NCBI RefSeq assembly: GCF_001905145.1
Contig: NZ_LWLB01000004.1
Location: forward strand, 146,856 to 210,855
Reading direction: 5' to 3'
Length of the DNA: 64,000 nucleotides
Source: Nocardiopsis sp. TSRI0078
GTDB lineage: Bacteria; Actinomycetota; Actinomycetes; Streptosporangiales; Streptosporangiaceae
In this document: positions 26,127 through 34,481 of the stretch, one piece after another
Layout: each line of letters begins with the position of its first letter
Numbering within the stretch: the stretch's first letter is position 1
Translations under genes and position numbers: made by a program
The notes under the pieces: model-generated
What the model was told of the DNA's origin: nothing
What the model saw: the letters and a program-made list of their open reading frames with translations, nothing else
Database searches by the model: none

Positions 26127-26783
26127 TCAGTCCCCGGCCGCCCTGAGCCGCGCGTCCGCGTACTGGTCGTACACCTGGCTGCGCCGCTCCCTGAGGGCGA
26201 TCACCTCGGCCTCGCGCTCGGCGTCGCGCCTGCGCTCCTCCTCGGCCCTGCGGGCGCGCAGGACCTCGCGGCGGCGGGCACGCAGGACCGCCTGCCTGCG
26301 CTCGGCGTCGGCCTTGGCCGCCTCCCGGAGCAGGGCCAGGTGGCCGGTGAGCAGCAGCACCGGCGGAACGGTCACCCACCAGGGCCCCAGGCCGAAGGCG
26401 ACGGCCACGGCCGTGGCGACGTTCACCAGGACCAGCGCGCTGGTGCGGCGACGGCGGCGGGCGATGACGCGGGCGCGCGGCCCGGCCGCGGCCCGGTACC
26501 GCCTCGGGCCCGGCGCGTCCTCGCGGGCCTCGGGCGCGTCCACGGGGTCGGTGCCGTGCTCGCCGCGGCGGAGGACCCGGGTCTCGGTGGCGTCCGGGTC
26601 CTCCTCGTCGGCGCGCTCCTCGGGGTCCTCCTCCGGCTCCTCGCGGCCGGACGCCTCGGGTTCCTCGTCCTCACGGCGCTGGTCCTCGTGGACGACGTCC
26701 ACGGAGTCCTTGCGCAGCAGCATCGGTACGAGGACTATGAGCCACACCACCACGATGGCCAGGTACAGAGGAGAGCTGCTCAT
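26127..26783 (-). CDS. sepX: Putative divisome membrane protein SepX
   Basis: A 218-residue membrane protein: TM1 at about 5-23 (LYLAIVVVWLIVLVPMLLRK), a Glu/Asp-rich linker, two more TMs at about 115-150, then a long Arg/Glu-rich helix ending RRSQVYDQYADARLRAAGD. This layout, and the position in a cluster with GNAT, MogA, MoaC, gephyrin-like MoeA and GalU, match Streptomyces SepX, a division-septum component that works with FtsZ and SepF2. The ATG at 26783 lies 4 nt after AGGAGG; a GTG codon just before it is too close. The call rests more on synteny and topology than on motifs. Confidence 0.6.
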   Translation of the reverse strand: MSSSPLYLAIVVVWLIVLVPMLLRKDSVDVVHEDQRREDEEPEASGREEPEEDPEERADEEDPDATETRVLRRGEHGTDPVDAPEAREDAPGPRRYRAAAGPRARVIARRRRRTSALVLVNVATAVAVAFGLGPWWVTVPPVLLLTGHLALLREAAKADAERRQAVLRARRREVLRARRAEEERRRDAEREAEVIALRERRSQVYDQYADARLRAAGD

Positions 26784-26792
26784 CACCCCTCC

Positions 26793-26990
26793 TCACGATG
26801 ACGGCCACTGGACGTTGATCGACACTTCGTCGACACCGCGCCGCGTGGGACCCCCGGGGGAGACGACGTCCCCCTCCGGGACATCGTTCCTGATCCTCCC
26901 CGCTTCCGGGGTGATTCCCGAGTGCCATATCCACGCGTTGCCCGCATCGTCAATGCGTCTGTGTTCCGCACGGTACGACCCCGTGTCCAT
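26793..26990 (-). CDS. Small hypothetical protein upstream of sepX
   Basis: ATG at 26990 opens 65 codons of balanced, protein-like composition (WIWHSGITPEAG, DEVSINVQWPSS) ending 10 nt before the sepX start, so the two would be co-transcribed. No ribosome site precedes it; a CAGAAT -10-like box about 17 nt upstream would give an almost leaderless message. No domain recognised. Confidence 0.4.
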   Translation of the reverse strand: MDTGSYRAEHRRIDDAGNAWIWHSGITPEAGRIRNDVPEGDVVSPGGPTRRGVDEVSINVQWPSS

Positions 26991-27178
26991 AAATGCGCCA
27001 CATTCTGACCGGAGTGTCGCAAGATTGTGGACCCTCAGTTTCGGTCGTTCCGCCCTTGGATGCGAAATCGCAGGTCAAACTTCGACTGCGGAGAGCAGCA
27101 CCAATTCAACGCAAAGTAATGAATCAATGTCACTAAAGTGGGGTTTAGGTTCCGGATGCATCTGTGATGGTGTCACGT

Positions 27179-27898
27179 TCAGTTCGACCCCGGGTGCGGG
27201 CTCGCCGGATCACGTGGATCCTGGCCGCCGTTCGGGCCTTGTGGCCCCAAAGCGGAACCGGGGCCGGAACCGGGCTCGCTGGACGGCCCGGAAGGCGCTC
27301 CGTGGCGCCACCGGTACATCAGCCCCTGGGGGACCTCCTCAGCGGTGATCGCGTAGCAGATGTGGTCCCGCCAGGCCCCGTCGATGTGCAGCTGGCGTCT
27401 GCGCACCCCCTCGTCGCGAAAGCCCAGCTTGGTGACCACGCGCCTGCTCGCCCGGTTCTCGGGCCGGACGTTGGCCTCGATCCGGTGGAGCCCGACGCGG
27501 AAGAAGGAGTGGTCGACGGCCAGCGCGACCGCCGTCGGGGTGATGCCGTGCCCGGCGTAGGCGCTGTCGATCCAGTACCCGACCTGGGCCGATCTCGCCG
27601 ATCCCCACACGATGGCGCCCACCGTGAGCTGTCCGACGAACCGGTCCTCGTAGGTGACCGCCCAGGGCATGGACAGGCCCTGCCTGGCCTCCCTGCGGAC
27701 GGCCTGGAGCATGGAGACGTAGGGGGTGATCCCCGTGGTGCGCAACGGCATCTCGGGATAGGTCGGCTCCCACGGGCGCAGCCACTCCTCGTTGCGCGCG
27801 CGGGTGTCCCGCAGCGCGGCGGCGTCGCGCAGCCGCAGGGGTCGGAGCGCGACCGGCCCCTCCTGCAGGGTGACGGGCCACCCTTGTCTGCGATTCAC
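27179..27898 (-). CDS. GNAT acetyltransferase, RimJ/RimL-like
   Basis: A 239-residue acetyl-CoA-dependent N-acetyltransferase. The RimJ-type pattern is visible: VALRPLRLRDAAALRDTRAR near the start, VGYWIDSAYAGHGITPTAVA as the acetyl-CoA-binding motif, HRIEANVRPENRASRRVVTK, then LGFRDEGVRRRQLHIDGAWR. The substrate, possibly a ribosomal protein N-terminus, cannot be read. A Pro/Gly/Ser-rich tail of about 30 residues follows. The GTG at 27898 is preceded by AAGGGA. It stands in the conserved sepX-to-galU cluster, but with 250-nt gaps on both sides. Confidence 0.85.
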   Translation of the reverse strand: MNRRQGWPVTLQEGPVALRPLRLRDAAALRDTRARNEEWLRPWEPTYPEMPLRTTGITPYVSMLQAVRREARQGLSMPWAVTYEDRFVGQLTVGAIVWGSARSAQVGYWIDSAYAGHGITPTAVALAVDHSFFRVGLHRIEANVRPENRASRRVVTKLGFRDEGVRRRQLHIDGAWRDHICYAITAEEVPQGLMYRWRHGAPSGPSSEPGSGPGSALGPQGPNGGQDPRDPASPHPGSN

Positions 27899-28148
27899 GA
27901 CCGTCCCTTCGATGCCTCCGGCACCGTAGCCCACCGGTACGACACCGGACACGGAGGTGTCGGTTCCCCGTCGCCGGTGACGGGCTCCAGTATTCCACTC
28001 CCCGGGTGCGGAGTGTCGTCCATCACTCCAGCGGAGCAGGAATCGGATGTTTCCTAACTCCAATACTTGCGTACCGAAAACCCGTGGCAACCCAAGGAAT
28101 TATCAACGGACGGAATGCCCGAGATGTGATTCCGGTCATTGTTCGGTG

Positions 28149-28667
28149 TCATTCGGACGGAACGTGGTCCCCGCCGCGCAGCTGGTCCAGCGCGTGTCCG
28201 AGCACCGGGGCCAGCACGTCCATACCGTCGCCGGCGCCGCCCCTGGAACCGGGCAGGTTCACCACGAGCATCCGGTGGCCGCCGCGCTCGGCGACCCCGG
28301 CCAGGCCCCGCGACAGGATCGCCGTGGGCACGCCCTTGTCCCGCCCCGCGGCCCGCAGCGCCTCGGCGATGCCGGGGATCTCGTAGGACAGCAGCGGACG
28401 CGTGGCCTCGGGCGTGTGGTCGTGCGGGGTCAGGCCGGTTCCACCGGTGGTGATGACGGCGTCGAGGCGCTCGTCCAGGGCACGGACCAGCGCCTCGGCC
28501 ACCGGCGCGCCGTCGGGCACCACCCAGGGGCCCACGACCGCGCAGCCGAGCTCGCGCAGGCGCTCGGCGACCACCGGCCCGGAGCGGTCCGGGTAGACGC
28601 CCGCCGCCGCCCGGTTGGACGCCGTCACGACCGCGACGCGGGGCACACGGCCCCCGGACTCACTCAC
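28149..28667 (-). CDS. mogA: Molybdopterin adenylyltransferase (MogA/MoaB family)
   Basis: Adenylylates molybdopterin before metal insertion by MoeA. The 172-residue protein has the MoCF-binding fold signatures VAVVTASNRAAAGVYPDRSG, ITTGGTGLTPHDHTPEAT (active-site loop) and VVNLPGSRGGAGDGM. The GTG start overlaps the end of moaC by 8 nt, so they are translationally coupled. A third cofactor gene (glp/moeA) lies upstream on the same strand. Confidence 0.9.
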   Translation of the reverse strand: MSESGGRVPRVAVVTASNRAAAGVYPDRSGPVVAERLRELGCAVVGPWVVPDGAPVAEALVRALDERLDAVITTGGTGLTPHDHTPEATRPLLSYEIPGIAEALRAAGRDKGVPTAILSRGLAGVAERGGHRMLVVNLPGSRGGAGDGMDVLAPVLGHALDQLRGGDHVPSE

Positions 28668-29169
28668 CGCGCCTCCAGTCGCCCTTCTTGCCGCCGGTCT
28701 TCTCCTCGACCCGCACCCGCGTGACCTCGGCCTCGGGGTCGATTGCCTTGACCATGTCGACCAGTCCGAGTGCGGCGGTCATCACGCAGGTGAGCGCCTC
28801 CATCTCCACCCCGGTGCGGTCGGCGGTGCGCACCGTGGCGCTGATGTCCACGCCCTCGTCCACGACGGTGAGGTCCACGTCGACGCCGTGCACGGCGATG
28901 GGGTGGCACAGCGGCACGAGGTCGGGGGTGCGCTTGGCCCCCTGGATCCCCGCGATCCGGGCGACGGCCAGGGCGTCGCCCTTGGGCACCTCTCCCCCGC
29001 GCAGCGCGGCGACGGCCTCCGGGGCGAGCAGTACCCGGCCGGTGGCGGTGGCGGTGCGCGCGCTCACCCGCTTCTCGGAGACGTCGACCATGCGCGCGGC
29101 ACCGGATCGGTCCAGGTGGGTGAATCCGGAGGGGTGGTCGGCCCCCTCCGGCCGTGGGGTGTCGGTCAT
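28660..29169 (-). CDS. moaC: Cyclic pyranopterin monophosphate synthase
   Basis: Converts the MoaA product 3',8-cyclo-GTP to cyclic pyranopterin monophosphate in molybdenum cofactor synthesis. MoaC motifs are complete in 169 residues: MVDVSEKRVSARTATATGRV, KRTPDLVPLCHPIAVHGVD, TGVEMEALTCVMTAALGLVD and the ending KTGGKKGDWR. It overlaps mogA by 8 nt. moaA, moaD and moaE are not in the window. Confidence 0.95.
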   Translation of the reverse strand: MTDTPRPEGADHPSGFTHLDRSGAARMVDVSEKRVSARTATATGRVLLAPEAVAALRGGEVPKGDALAVARIAGIQGAKRTPDLVPLCHPIAVHGVDVDLTVVDEGVDISATVRTADRTGVEMEALTCVMTAALGLVDMVKAIDPEAEVTRVRVEEKTGGKKGDWRRGE

Positions 29170-29268
29170 CGGTCCGCCAACTCTTCCGTTCGAACACAGG
29201 ACGCGGCCGGGGCGGCCGCGCCATCACGACCGTACGACACGACGGGGGCACCGCGCCCGGCGGTGTCC

Positions 29269-30501
29269 CTAGGCGGGTTCGGGCAGGCGCAGCACCTGCA
29301 CGGAGGTGCCCGCGGCCAGTTCGGTGACCTCCTCGGGCACCACCACGAACGCGTTGGCCCCGGCCAGCGCGGACAGCTGGTGCGAACCCTGGTGGAGCGC
29401 CGGGGCCACCGTGGAGTCGGCGCACGGGCCGTGCGGGGACTCCTCCAGCACCCCGCGCAGGAAGGAGCGGCGCCCCTCGGGCGAGGTGACCGGAGCGGTG
29501 AGGACGGCCCGCGTGCTCGGCAGCGGGTCGGGGTCGAGCCCGCGCAGCCTGCGCAGGGCGGGGCGCACGAAGATCTGGAAGGACACGAAGGCGCTCACCG
29601 GGTTGCCGGGCAGCGTGATGATCGGGGTCCGGTCCGGTCCGACCGTCCCGAAGCCCTGGGGCTTGCCGGGCTGCATCGCCACCTGGGTGAACTCCACGGT
29701 GCCCTGGCGGGTGAGCACCTCCTTGACCACGTCGTAGGCGCCCATGCTCACCCCGCCGGTGGTCACGACGATGTCGGCGCGCACCAGCAGGCCCTCCAGG
29801 GTGTCGAGCACCGTCTCGGGGTCGTCGCCGACGAACCCGTGGCGGTGGACCTCGCACCCCACGTCCTGGGCGGCGGCCGCGATCATGAAGCTGTTGGACT
29901 CCCAGATCTGGCCGGGGCCGAGCGGGCGCCCGGGTTCGACCAGCTCCTCGCCGGTGGAGAGCACCATCACGCGGGGGCGCGGGTACACGGGCACGGAGCG
30001 GCGCCCGACGGCCGCCAGGACGCCCATCTCCCCCGGGCCGATCCGCACCCCGGGCCGCAGCACGGTGGTCCCCTCGGTGACGTCGTCACCGGCACGGCGC
30101 ACGGCGTTGCCCACCTTGACCGGCCGGTCGACGGACACCCTGGCCGTGCCGCCGTCGGTCCACTCGACCGGGACCACCGCGTCCGCCCCGGTGGGCATGG
30201 GCGCGCCGGTCATGATGCGGGCGCACATGCCCGGCAGGACCGCGGTCGGGGAGGCGTCCCCCGCCGGGATGTCGGCGACCACCGGCAGCCGCACCGGGGC
30301 CTCCGCGGAGGCCGACGCCAGGTCGGCGGCGTGCACGGCGTACCCGTCCATGGACGAGTTGTCGAAGCCCGGCAGGGAGACGGGCGAGGTCACGGCCTCG
30401 GCCAGCACGGTGCCGTGCGCCTGGAGCAGGTCCAGTTCGGTCGGCTCGGGTTCGGCGATCAGGGCCAGGACATCGGCGACGTGCTGCTCGACGCTCTTCA
30501 C
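29269..30501 (-). CDS. glp: Molybdopterin molybdotransferase MoeA / gephyrin-like protein Glp
   Basis: Inserts molybdate into adenylylated molybdopterin. The four-domain MoeA order is visible in 410 residues: DNSSMDGYAVHAADL, GPGEMGVLAAVG, VMVLSTGEEL, VVTTGGVSMGAYDVV, the active-site region QPGKPQGFG and LPGNPVSAFVSF. In actinobacteria this cluster copy (Glp) has been recruited to the division septum, and its neighbours here (SepX, GalU, MogA) match that locus, so a dual role is plausible. A second, less similar MoeA lies at 51886. GTG start with GGAAGGA at 5 nt. Confidence 0.9.
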   Translation of the reverse strand: MKSVEQHVADVLALIAEPEPTELDLLQAHGTVLAEAVTSPVSLPGFDNSSMDGYAVHAADLASASAEAPVRLPVVADIPAGDASPTAVLPGMCARIMTGAPMPTGADAVVPVEWTDGGTARVSVDRPVKVGNAVRRAGDDVTEGTTVLRPGVRIGPGEMGVLAAVGRRSVPVYPRPRVMVLSTGEELVEPGRPLGPGQIWESNSFMIAAAAQDVGCEVHRHGFVGDDPETVLDTLEGLLVRADIVVTTGGVSMGAYDVVKEVLTRQGTVEFTQVAMQPGKPQGFGTVGPDRTPIITLPGNPVSAFVSFQIFVRPALRRLRGLDPDPLPSTRAVLTAPVTSPEGRRSFLRGVLEESPHGPCADSTVAPALHQGSHQLSALAGANAFVVVPEEVTELAAGTSVQVLRLPEPA

Positions 30502-30620
30502 GGGGTTCCTTCCGGTTCGCGGTTCCTGTGGTGATGCGTCTTCCGCGCCTCGGGAGACGTCTCACCGCCCATTCTCGCCACGTCCGGCCCGCCGCGCGGC
30601 GGGCCCGGCCCCTCGGTCCC

Positions 30621-30644
30621 CCGCCTCCCCGGCCGGGGAGGCGG
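30621..30644 (-). terminator. 24-nt perfect palindrome after galU
   Basis: CCGCCTCCCCGG followed by its exact complement forms a hairpin 21 nt beyond the galU stop, between galU and glp. There is no T tract. Confidence 0.5.
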
Positions 30645-30665
30645 CCGGGGAACGGCGGGGACCGG

Positions 30666-31604
30666 TCAGGGGCGTCCGGCCTCCCTGCGGTCGACGAAGT
30701 CGCGCAGCCAGGGCAGCAGCTCCTCGGCGAGGTCGGGGCGGCGGCAGGCGAAGTCCACCACCGTGCGGATGTAGTCGGCCTTGTTGCCGGTGTCGTAGCG
30801 GCGGCCGCGGAACAGGACGCCGTACACCGGGCCCCCGTCCTCGGGCTTGCGCCGGACCAGCTCGCGCAGGGCGTCGGTGAGCTGGATCTCGCCGCCGCGG
30901 CCGGGCGGGGTCTCGCGCAGGATGGGAAAGACCGCCGGGTCGCAGACGTAGCGGCCGATGATGGCCCAGCGGCTCGGCGCCTGCTCGGGCGAGGGCTTCT
31001 CGACCAGGTCGGTGACGGCGACGACGTCGTCCTCGTCGGTGGGCTCGATGCCCGCGCACCCGTACAGGGAAACCTGCTCGGGTTCCACCTCCATGAGCGC
31101 GACGACGTTGCCGCCGTGCTTCTCACGGACCTCGATCATGCGGCGCAGCAGGTCGGCGGACTCGATGAGGTCGTCCCCCAGGAGCACGGCGAACGGGTTG
31201 TCGCCCACGTGCGCCTCCGCGCACAGCACCGCGTGCCCCAGGCCGCGCGGCTCACCCTGGCGGACGTAGTGCACCTGGGCGAGGTCGCTGGACTCGCGCA
31301 CCGACCGCAGGCGCTCTTCGTCGCCCTTGGCCTCCAGGGCCTCCTCCAGCTCGTAGGCCCGGTCGAAGTGGTCCTCGATGGAGCGCTTGCTGCGGCCCGT
31401 GATCATCAGCACGTCCTGGAGGTCGGCGGCGACCGCCTCCTCCACGACGTACTGGATCGCGGGCTTGTCCACGATCGGCAGCATCTCCTTGGGCGTGGCC
31501 TTGGTCGCGGGCAGGAACCGCGTGCCGAGACCGGCCGCGGGCACGACCGCCTTCGTGACGGGTCCCGGGTCGGAGGGTCGCTTCTGGTCGGTGGAGTCGC
31601 TCAT
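30666..31604 (-). CDS. galU: UTP--glucose-1-phosphate uridylyltransferase
   Basis: Makes UDP-glucose for cell-surface polysaccharides. The 312-residue protein has the nucleotidyltransferase signature AVVPAAGLGTRFLPATKATP followed by KEMLPIVDKPAIQYVVEEAV, then FAVLLGDDLI, the EKPSPEQAPS loop and IGRYVCDPAVFPIL, all GalU-type. ATG start. It heads the leftward cluster and diverges from the 5-FCL gene with about 170 nt between, where both promoters must lie. Confidence 0.95.
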   Translation of the reverse strand: MSDSTDQKRPSDPGPVTKAVVPAAGLGTRFLPATKATPKEMLPIVDKPAIQYVVEEAVAADLQDVLMITGRSKRSIEDHFDRAYELEEALEAKGDEERLRSVRESSDLAQVHYVRQGEPRGLGHAVLCAEAHVGDNPFAVLLGDDLIESADLLRRMIEVREKHGGNVVALMEVEPEQVSLYGCAGIEPTDEDDVVAVTDLVEKPSPEQAPSRWAIIGRYVCDPAVFPILRETPPGRGGEIQLTDALRELVRRKPEDGGPVYGVLFRGRRYDTGNKADYIRTVVDFACRRPDLAEELLPWLRDFVDRREAGRP

Positions 31605-31774
31605 GTCGGCACTTTAGGACAGACCCCCGCCGTCCCAGCGCCTCCACACACTGCCGGGACCCAAGAAGTTCCGACGGTTTCGGGAGAAGGGAGGGGGACC
31701 GCCACCCGGTGTTCACCGTGCGGGGCAAACGGCCGGGCGGGCCGACCGGACCGCGGCGCTGCCACACTTGGGCC

Positions 31775-32392
31775 ATGGACGAGAGCGAGCGGCGCGCGGC
31801 CAAGGGCCGCCTGCGCGAGGGGTTCCTGGAGCGGAGGCGGACCCGCGGTCCCGAGGAGCGCTCCCGGGTCGGCTCGGCGCTCCGGGACACCCTCATGGAC
31901 CTGCCGTGGCTGGCCATGGGCGGGACGGTCGCCTGCTACTACTCCGTGGGCGGTGAGCCCGACACCCGCAAACTGGTGACGGCGCTGTGGAAGCGCGGTA
32001 CGTACGTGCTGCTGCCCGTGTTCCTGCCCGGCGGCGACCTGGACTGGGCGGCCTTCGACGGACCGGACACCCTGGCCCCGGCCGGGCACGGGCTGCTGGA
32101 ACCCGTCGGCCACAGGTACGGGCCGGACGCGCCGGCCCGGGCGGACGCGGTGGTCTGCCCGGCTCTGGCCGTGGACCGGCGGGGAACCCGGCTGGGGCGC
32201 GGCGCCGGGTGCTACGACCGGGCCCTCGCCCGCAAGGGCCCGCACACCCCGGCGATCGCCCTGGTCCACGACGAGGAGTTCGTGGAGTCGCTGCCAGCGG
32301 AGCCGCACGACCATCCGGTGGACGCCGTGGTCACCCCCGGAGGCGGCCTGCGGGTGTTCGACGCCGGCGTGTGGCCGGGCGAACGGACATGA
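31775..32392 (+). CDS. 5-formyltetrahydrofolate cyclo-ligase
   Basis: Returns 5-formyl-THF to 5,10-methenyl-THF using ATP. The 205-residue protein has the family's basic N-terminal helix (RRAAKGRLREGFLERRRTR), GTVACYYSVGGEPDT, and the ATP/folate loop GRGAGCYDRAL, a variant of the usual GxGxGYYDR with Cys in place of the first Tyr. It is divergent from galU, the same arrangement as in other actinobacteria. Confidence 0.85.
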   Translation: MDESERRAAKGRLREGFLERRRTRGPEERSRVGSALRDTLMDLPWLAMGGTVACYYSVGGEPDTRKLVTALWKRGTYVLLPVFLPGGDLDWAAFDGPDTLAPAGHGLLEPVGHRYGPDAPARADAVVCPALAVDRRGTRLGRGAGCYDRALARKGPHTPAIALVHDEEFVESLPAEPHDHPVDAVVTPGGGLRVFDAGVWPGERT

Positions 32393-32575
32393 ACAGGACC
32401 GGAGCGGGATGAAACCCACCCGCGGAAGCGTTGTCGCTTGCGGTCGCGCAGCGACGATCCGGCACCGCACCCCCGACATCCGTGCTCTGTGCCAGGCCCT
32501 GTCACGCCTCCGGTCGGCGAGCGCGTACTATTTAGCAGTCAACGGGCGAGAGTGCCAGCAAGGAGGACCCGAACA

Positions 32576-32965
32576 GTGCCTACGTACCAGTACGCGTGCA
32601 CCGAGTGCAGCGCCCAGATGGAGGTCGTGCAGAGCTTCAGCGACGACGCGCTGACCGTCTGCCCCGAGTGCGAGGGACGCCTGCGCAAGGTGTACTCCGC
32701 CGTGGGCATCGTGTTCAAGGGCTCCGGCTTCTACCGCACCGACAGCGGAAAGAGCTCCAACAGCTCCGTGCTCACCGGCTCCGGCGAGAGCAAGGACGGC
32801 GGCGACTCCGCGGCCTCCGGCTCCTCCGACTCGTCCTCGGACACCAAGAGCACCTCCTCCGGTTCCGAGACCGGCACCGCGAACGCCTCCGGCAGCACCA
32901 CCAGCACCGGCACGGGTACCAGCAGCAGCGCCAGCAGCAGTAGCACCGCCGCCGCAGCCGGCTGA
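32576..32965 (+). CDS. FmdB-type zinc-ribbon protein with long Ser/Thr tail
   Basis: Residues 1-50 are a FmdB zinc ribbon: MPTYQYACTECSAQMEVVQS with CTEC and CPEC metal pairs, then GRLRKVYSAVGIVFKGSGFY. Family members are tiny regulatory proteins of uncertain function (first seen beside formamide/amide genes). Residues 55-129 are almost only Ser, Thr, Gly, Ala and Asp, an intrinsically disordered tail common in actinobacterial members. The GTG at 32576 has AAGGAGG at 9 nt, and TACTATTTAG upstream (about 32526) is a probable -10. A 12-bp hairpin follows the stop. Confidence 0.9.
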   Translation: MPTYQYACTECSAQMEVVQSFSDDALTVCPECEGRLRKVYSAVGIVFKGSGFYRTDSGKSSNSSVLTGSGESKDGGDSAASGSSDSSSDTKSTSSGSETGTANASGSTTSTGTGTSSSASSSSTAAAAG

Positions 32966-32988
32966 GCCACCGGGCCGTTGACCGCCAC

Positions 32989-33015
32989 CGCGCCGCCGAG
33001 GATCTCGGCGGCGCG
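32989..33015 (+). terminator. Hairpin terminator of the FmdB-type gene
   Basis: CGCGCCGCCGAG (32989-33000) and CTCGGCGGCGCG (33004-33015) form a perfect 12-bp stem with loop gat, 24 nt after the stop codon. No T tract. Confidence 0.65.
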
Positions 33016-33127
33016 AGGCATGTCCGGACCCGCGGGCCGGGACACACGCTCCTCGGGCACCGGGAAGGAGTCCGGCGGGGCCTGTGGACAACCCCCGGAC
33101 GGCCCCTTCGCGGCCTAGCGTTGAACC

Positions 33128-33778
33128 ATGGCCGAAGTCCCACCCCCCTACCGGCACCGCCGGGCGGTCGTCCGCCTCCTGGACCGGTACCGGCGCGTCC
33201 TCGCCGCCCTCCTGACCGCCGCGGCGCTCGTCAGCGCCGTCCTGGCCGTGCGGCCCCTCCCCGCACCCACCACCCAGGTCCTCGTCGCCGCCCGCGACCT
33301 CGACGCCTCGGGCCCCCTCACCGAGCACGACCTCACCGAACTCTCCCTGCCCTCCGACGCCGTACCGGGCGGCGCACTGGCGGTGGACGCCCGGACGGCC
33401 GGGCTCCGCCTCAACGCCCCGGTGCGCCACGGCGAGGTGATCACCGACGCCCGCCTGTCCGACCCTCCCGCGCGGCCGTACGGGTCCGGTCTGGTCGCCG
33501 TCCCGGTGCGGGTCGCCGACCCCGGTGTCGTGGACCTGCTCTCCCCCGGCAGCCGGGTGGACGTCCTCGCCGCCGGCGGGCACGACGACCTCACACCCGT
33601 CCGGGCGGGCCCCGCCGTGGAGGTGGTCGGCGACCGCCCCGTCCTCGCCCTGCCGGAGGGGGCCGCCCCGGATGGTGAGAAAGGCGCGCTGATCCTCATC
33701 GCCGCCACACCCGCCGAGGCCAGGAGCCTGGCGGGCCACGCCACCGCCTCACGGCTGTCCGTCACCATCCGCGGCTGA
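33128..33778 (+). CDS. SAF-domain membrane-anchored protein (CpaB/RcpC-like)
   Basis: A 216-residue protein with one N-terminal TM (about 21-42, RVLAALLTAAALVSAVLAVR) and an extracytoplasmic SAF domain (about 48-115: TTQVLVAARDLDASGPLTEH then DLTELSLPSDAVPGGALA). It continues into an RcpC-like beta region ending VSVTIRG-type. CpaB/RcpC proteins help assemble Flp pili, but no other pilus genes are nearby; lone SAF proteins of this form are common in actinobacteria and their role is not known. ATG start at 33128. Confidence 0.8.
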   Translation: MAEVPPPYRHRRAVVRLLDRYRRVLAALLTAAALVSAVLAVRPLPAPTTQVLVAARDLDASGPLTEHDLTELSLPSDAVPGGALAVDARTAGLRLNAPVRHGEVITDARLSDPPARPYGSGLVAVPVRVADPGVVDLLSPGSRVDVLAAGGHDDLTPVRAGPAVEVVGDRPVLALPEGAAPDGEKGALILIAATPAEARSLAGHATASRLSVTIRG

Positions 33779-34024
33779 CCGCCGCCCGGGAGGGCGGGGT
33801 CGACCCGGCGGCGTGGCGGGGCCGGACCGGCATCGCGGATCTTCCACCGAAAGGGGCGCGTCCCGGTGCCGGTACGGGCACCATGGACACGCGGCGCCCT
33901 CCCCGGCGCCCGTCCGTGCACGTCGGCTCTCCGCACGGGCACGGCGACGACACGGAACGACTCACGGTCATCGGCCCTCTCCCCCCCGGGACGGGACCGA
34001 CAAGTTCGATAGGGCTGTATCTCC

Positions 34025-34429
34025 ATGCAAGGCTTCAAGGATTTCCTGCTCCGGGGCAACCTGGTGCAGTTGGCGGTCGCGGTCGTGATCGGCGCGGTCT
34101 TCGCCGACCTCGTCACCGCGTTCACCGAGGCGTTCATCACCCCGCTGCTCGGGATCTTCGGCGGTGTCCCGACCTTCGGTGACCTCTACTTCGAGATCAA
34201 CGGGAGCCGCTTCCTGTACGGCGCGTTCATCGACGCGCTGATCACGTTCCTCACCACCGCCGCGGTCCTGTACTTCTTCGTGGTGATGCCCGTCGCCAGG
34301 GCCCTGGAGCGGTTCGCCAAGGCCGAGGACGTCGCCACCCGCGAGTGCCCCCACTGCTTCAGCCAGGTCAGCAAGAAGGCCACCCGCTGCGCCGGCTGCA
34401 CCAGCGAGATCGTCCCCGAGCCCGTCTGA
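34025..34429 (+). CDS. mscL: Large-conductance mechanosensitive channel with zinc-ribbon tail
   Basis: A homopentameric safety valve against hypo-osmotic shock. MscL features in 134 residues: the amphipathic start MQGFKDFLLRGNLVQLAVAV, pore-lining TM1 (about 14-40, VVIGAVFADLVTAF), TM2 (about 66-92) and a C-terminal helix. In place of the simple charged bundle, the tail carries CPHC...CAGC (Cys108, 111, 122, 125), a rubredoxin-like knuckle that probably binds zinc. ATG start at 34025 with a weak AGGG site. Confidence 0.9.
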   Translation: MQGFKDFLLRGNLVQLAVAVVIGAVFADLVTAFTEAFITPLLGIFGGVPTFGDLYFEINGSRFLYGAFIDALITFLTTAAVLYFFVVMPVARALERFAKAEDVATRECPHCFSQVSKKATRCAGCTSEIVPEPV

Positions 34430-34447
34430 GGAGGGGTCCGGAGAAGA

Positions 34448-34477
34448 CCGGGGGCGGCCCACAGGGGCCGCCCCCGG
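34448..34477. terminator. Bidirectional hairpin between mscL and the M15 peptidase gene
   Basis: A perfect 13-bp stem (34448-34460 with 34465-34477) and loop acag, 18 nt after the mscL stop and 4 nt before the convergent gene's stop. Confidence 0.7.
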
Positions 34478-34481
34478 GGCG

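Noticed and set aside
29269..30501. Molybdenum-cofactor riboswitch before glp/moaC
   Set aside because: No long structured leader or conserved Moco-aptamer features were visible upstream of the cofactor genes.
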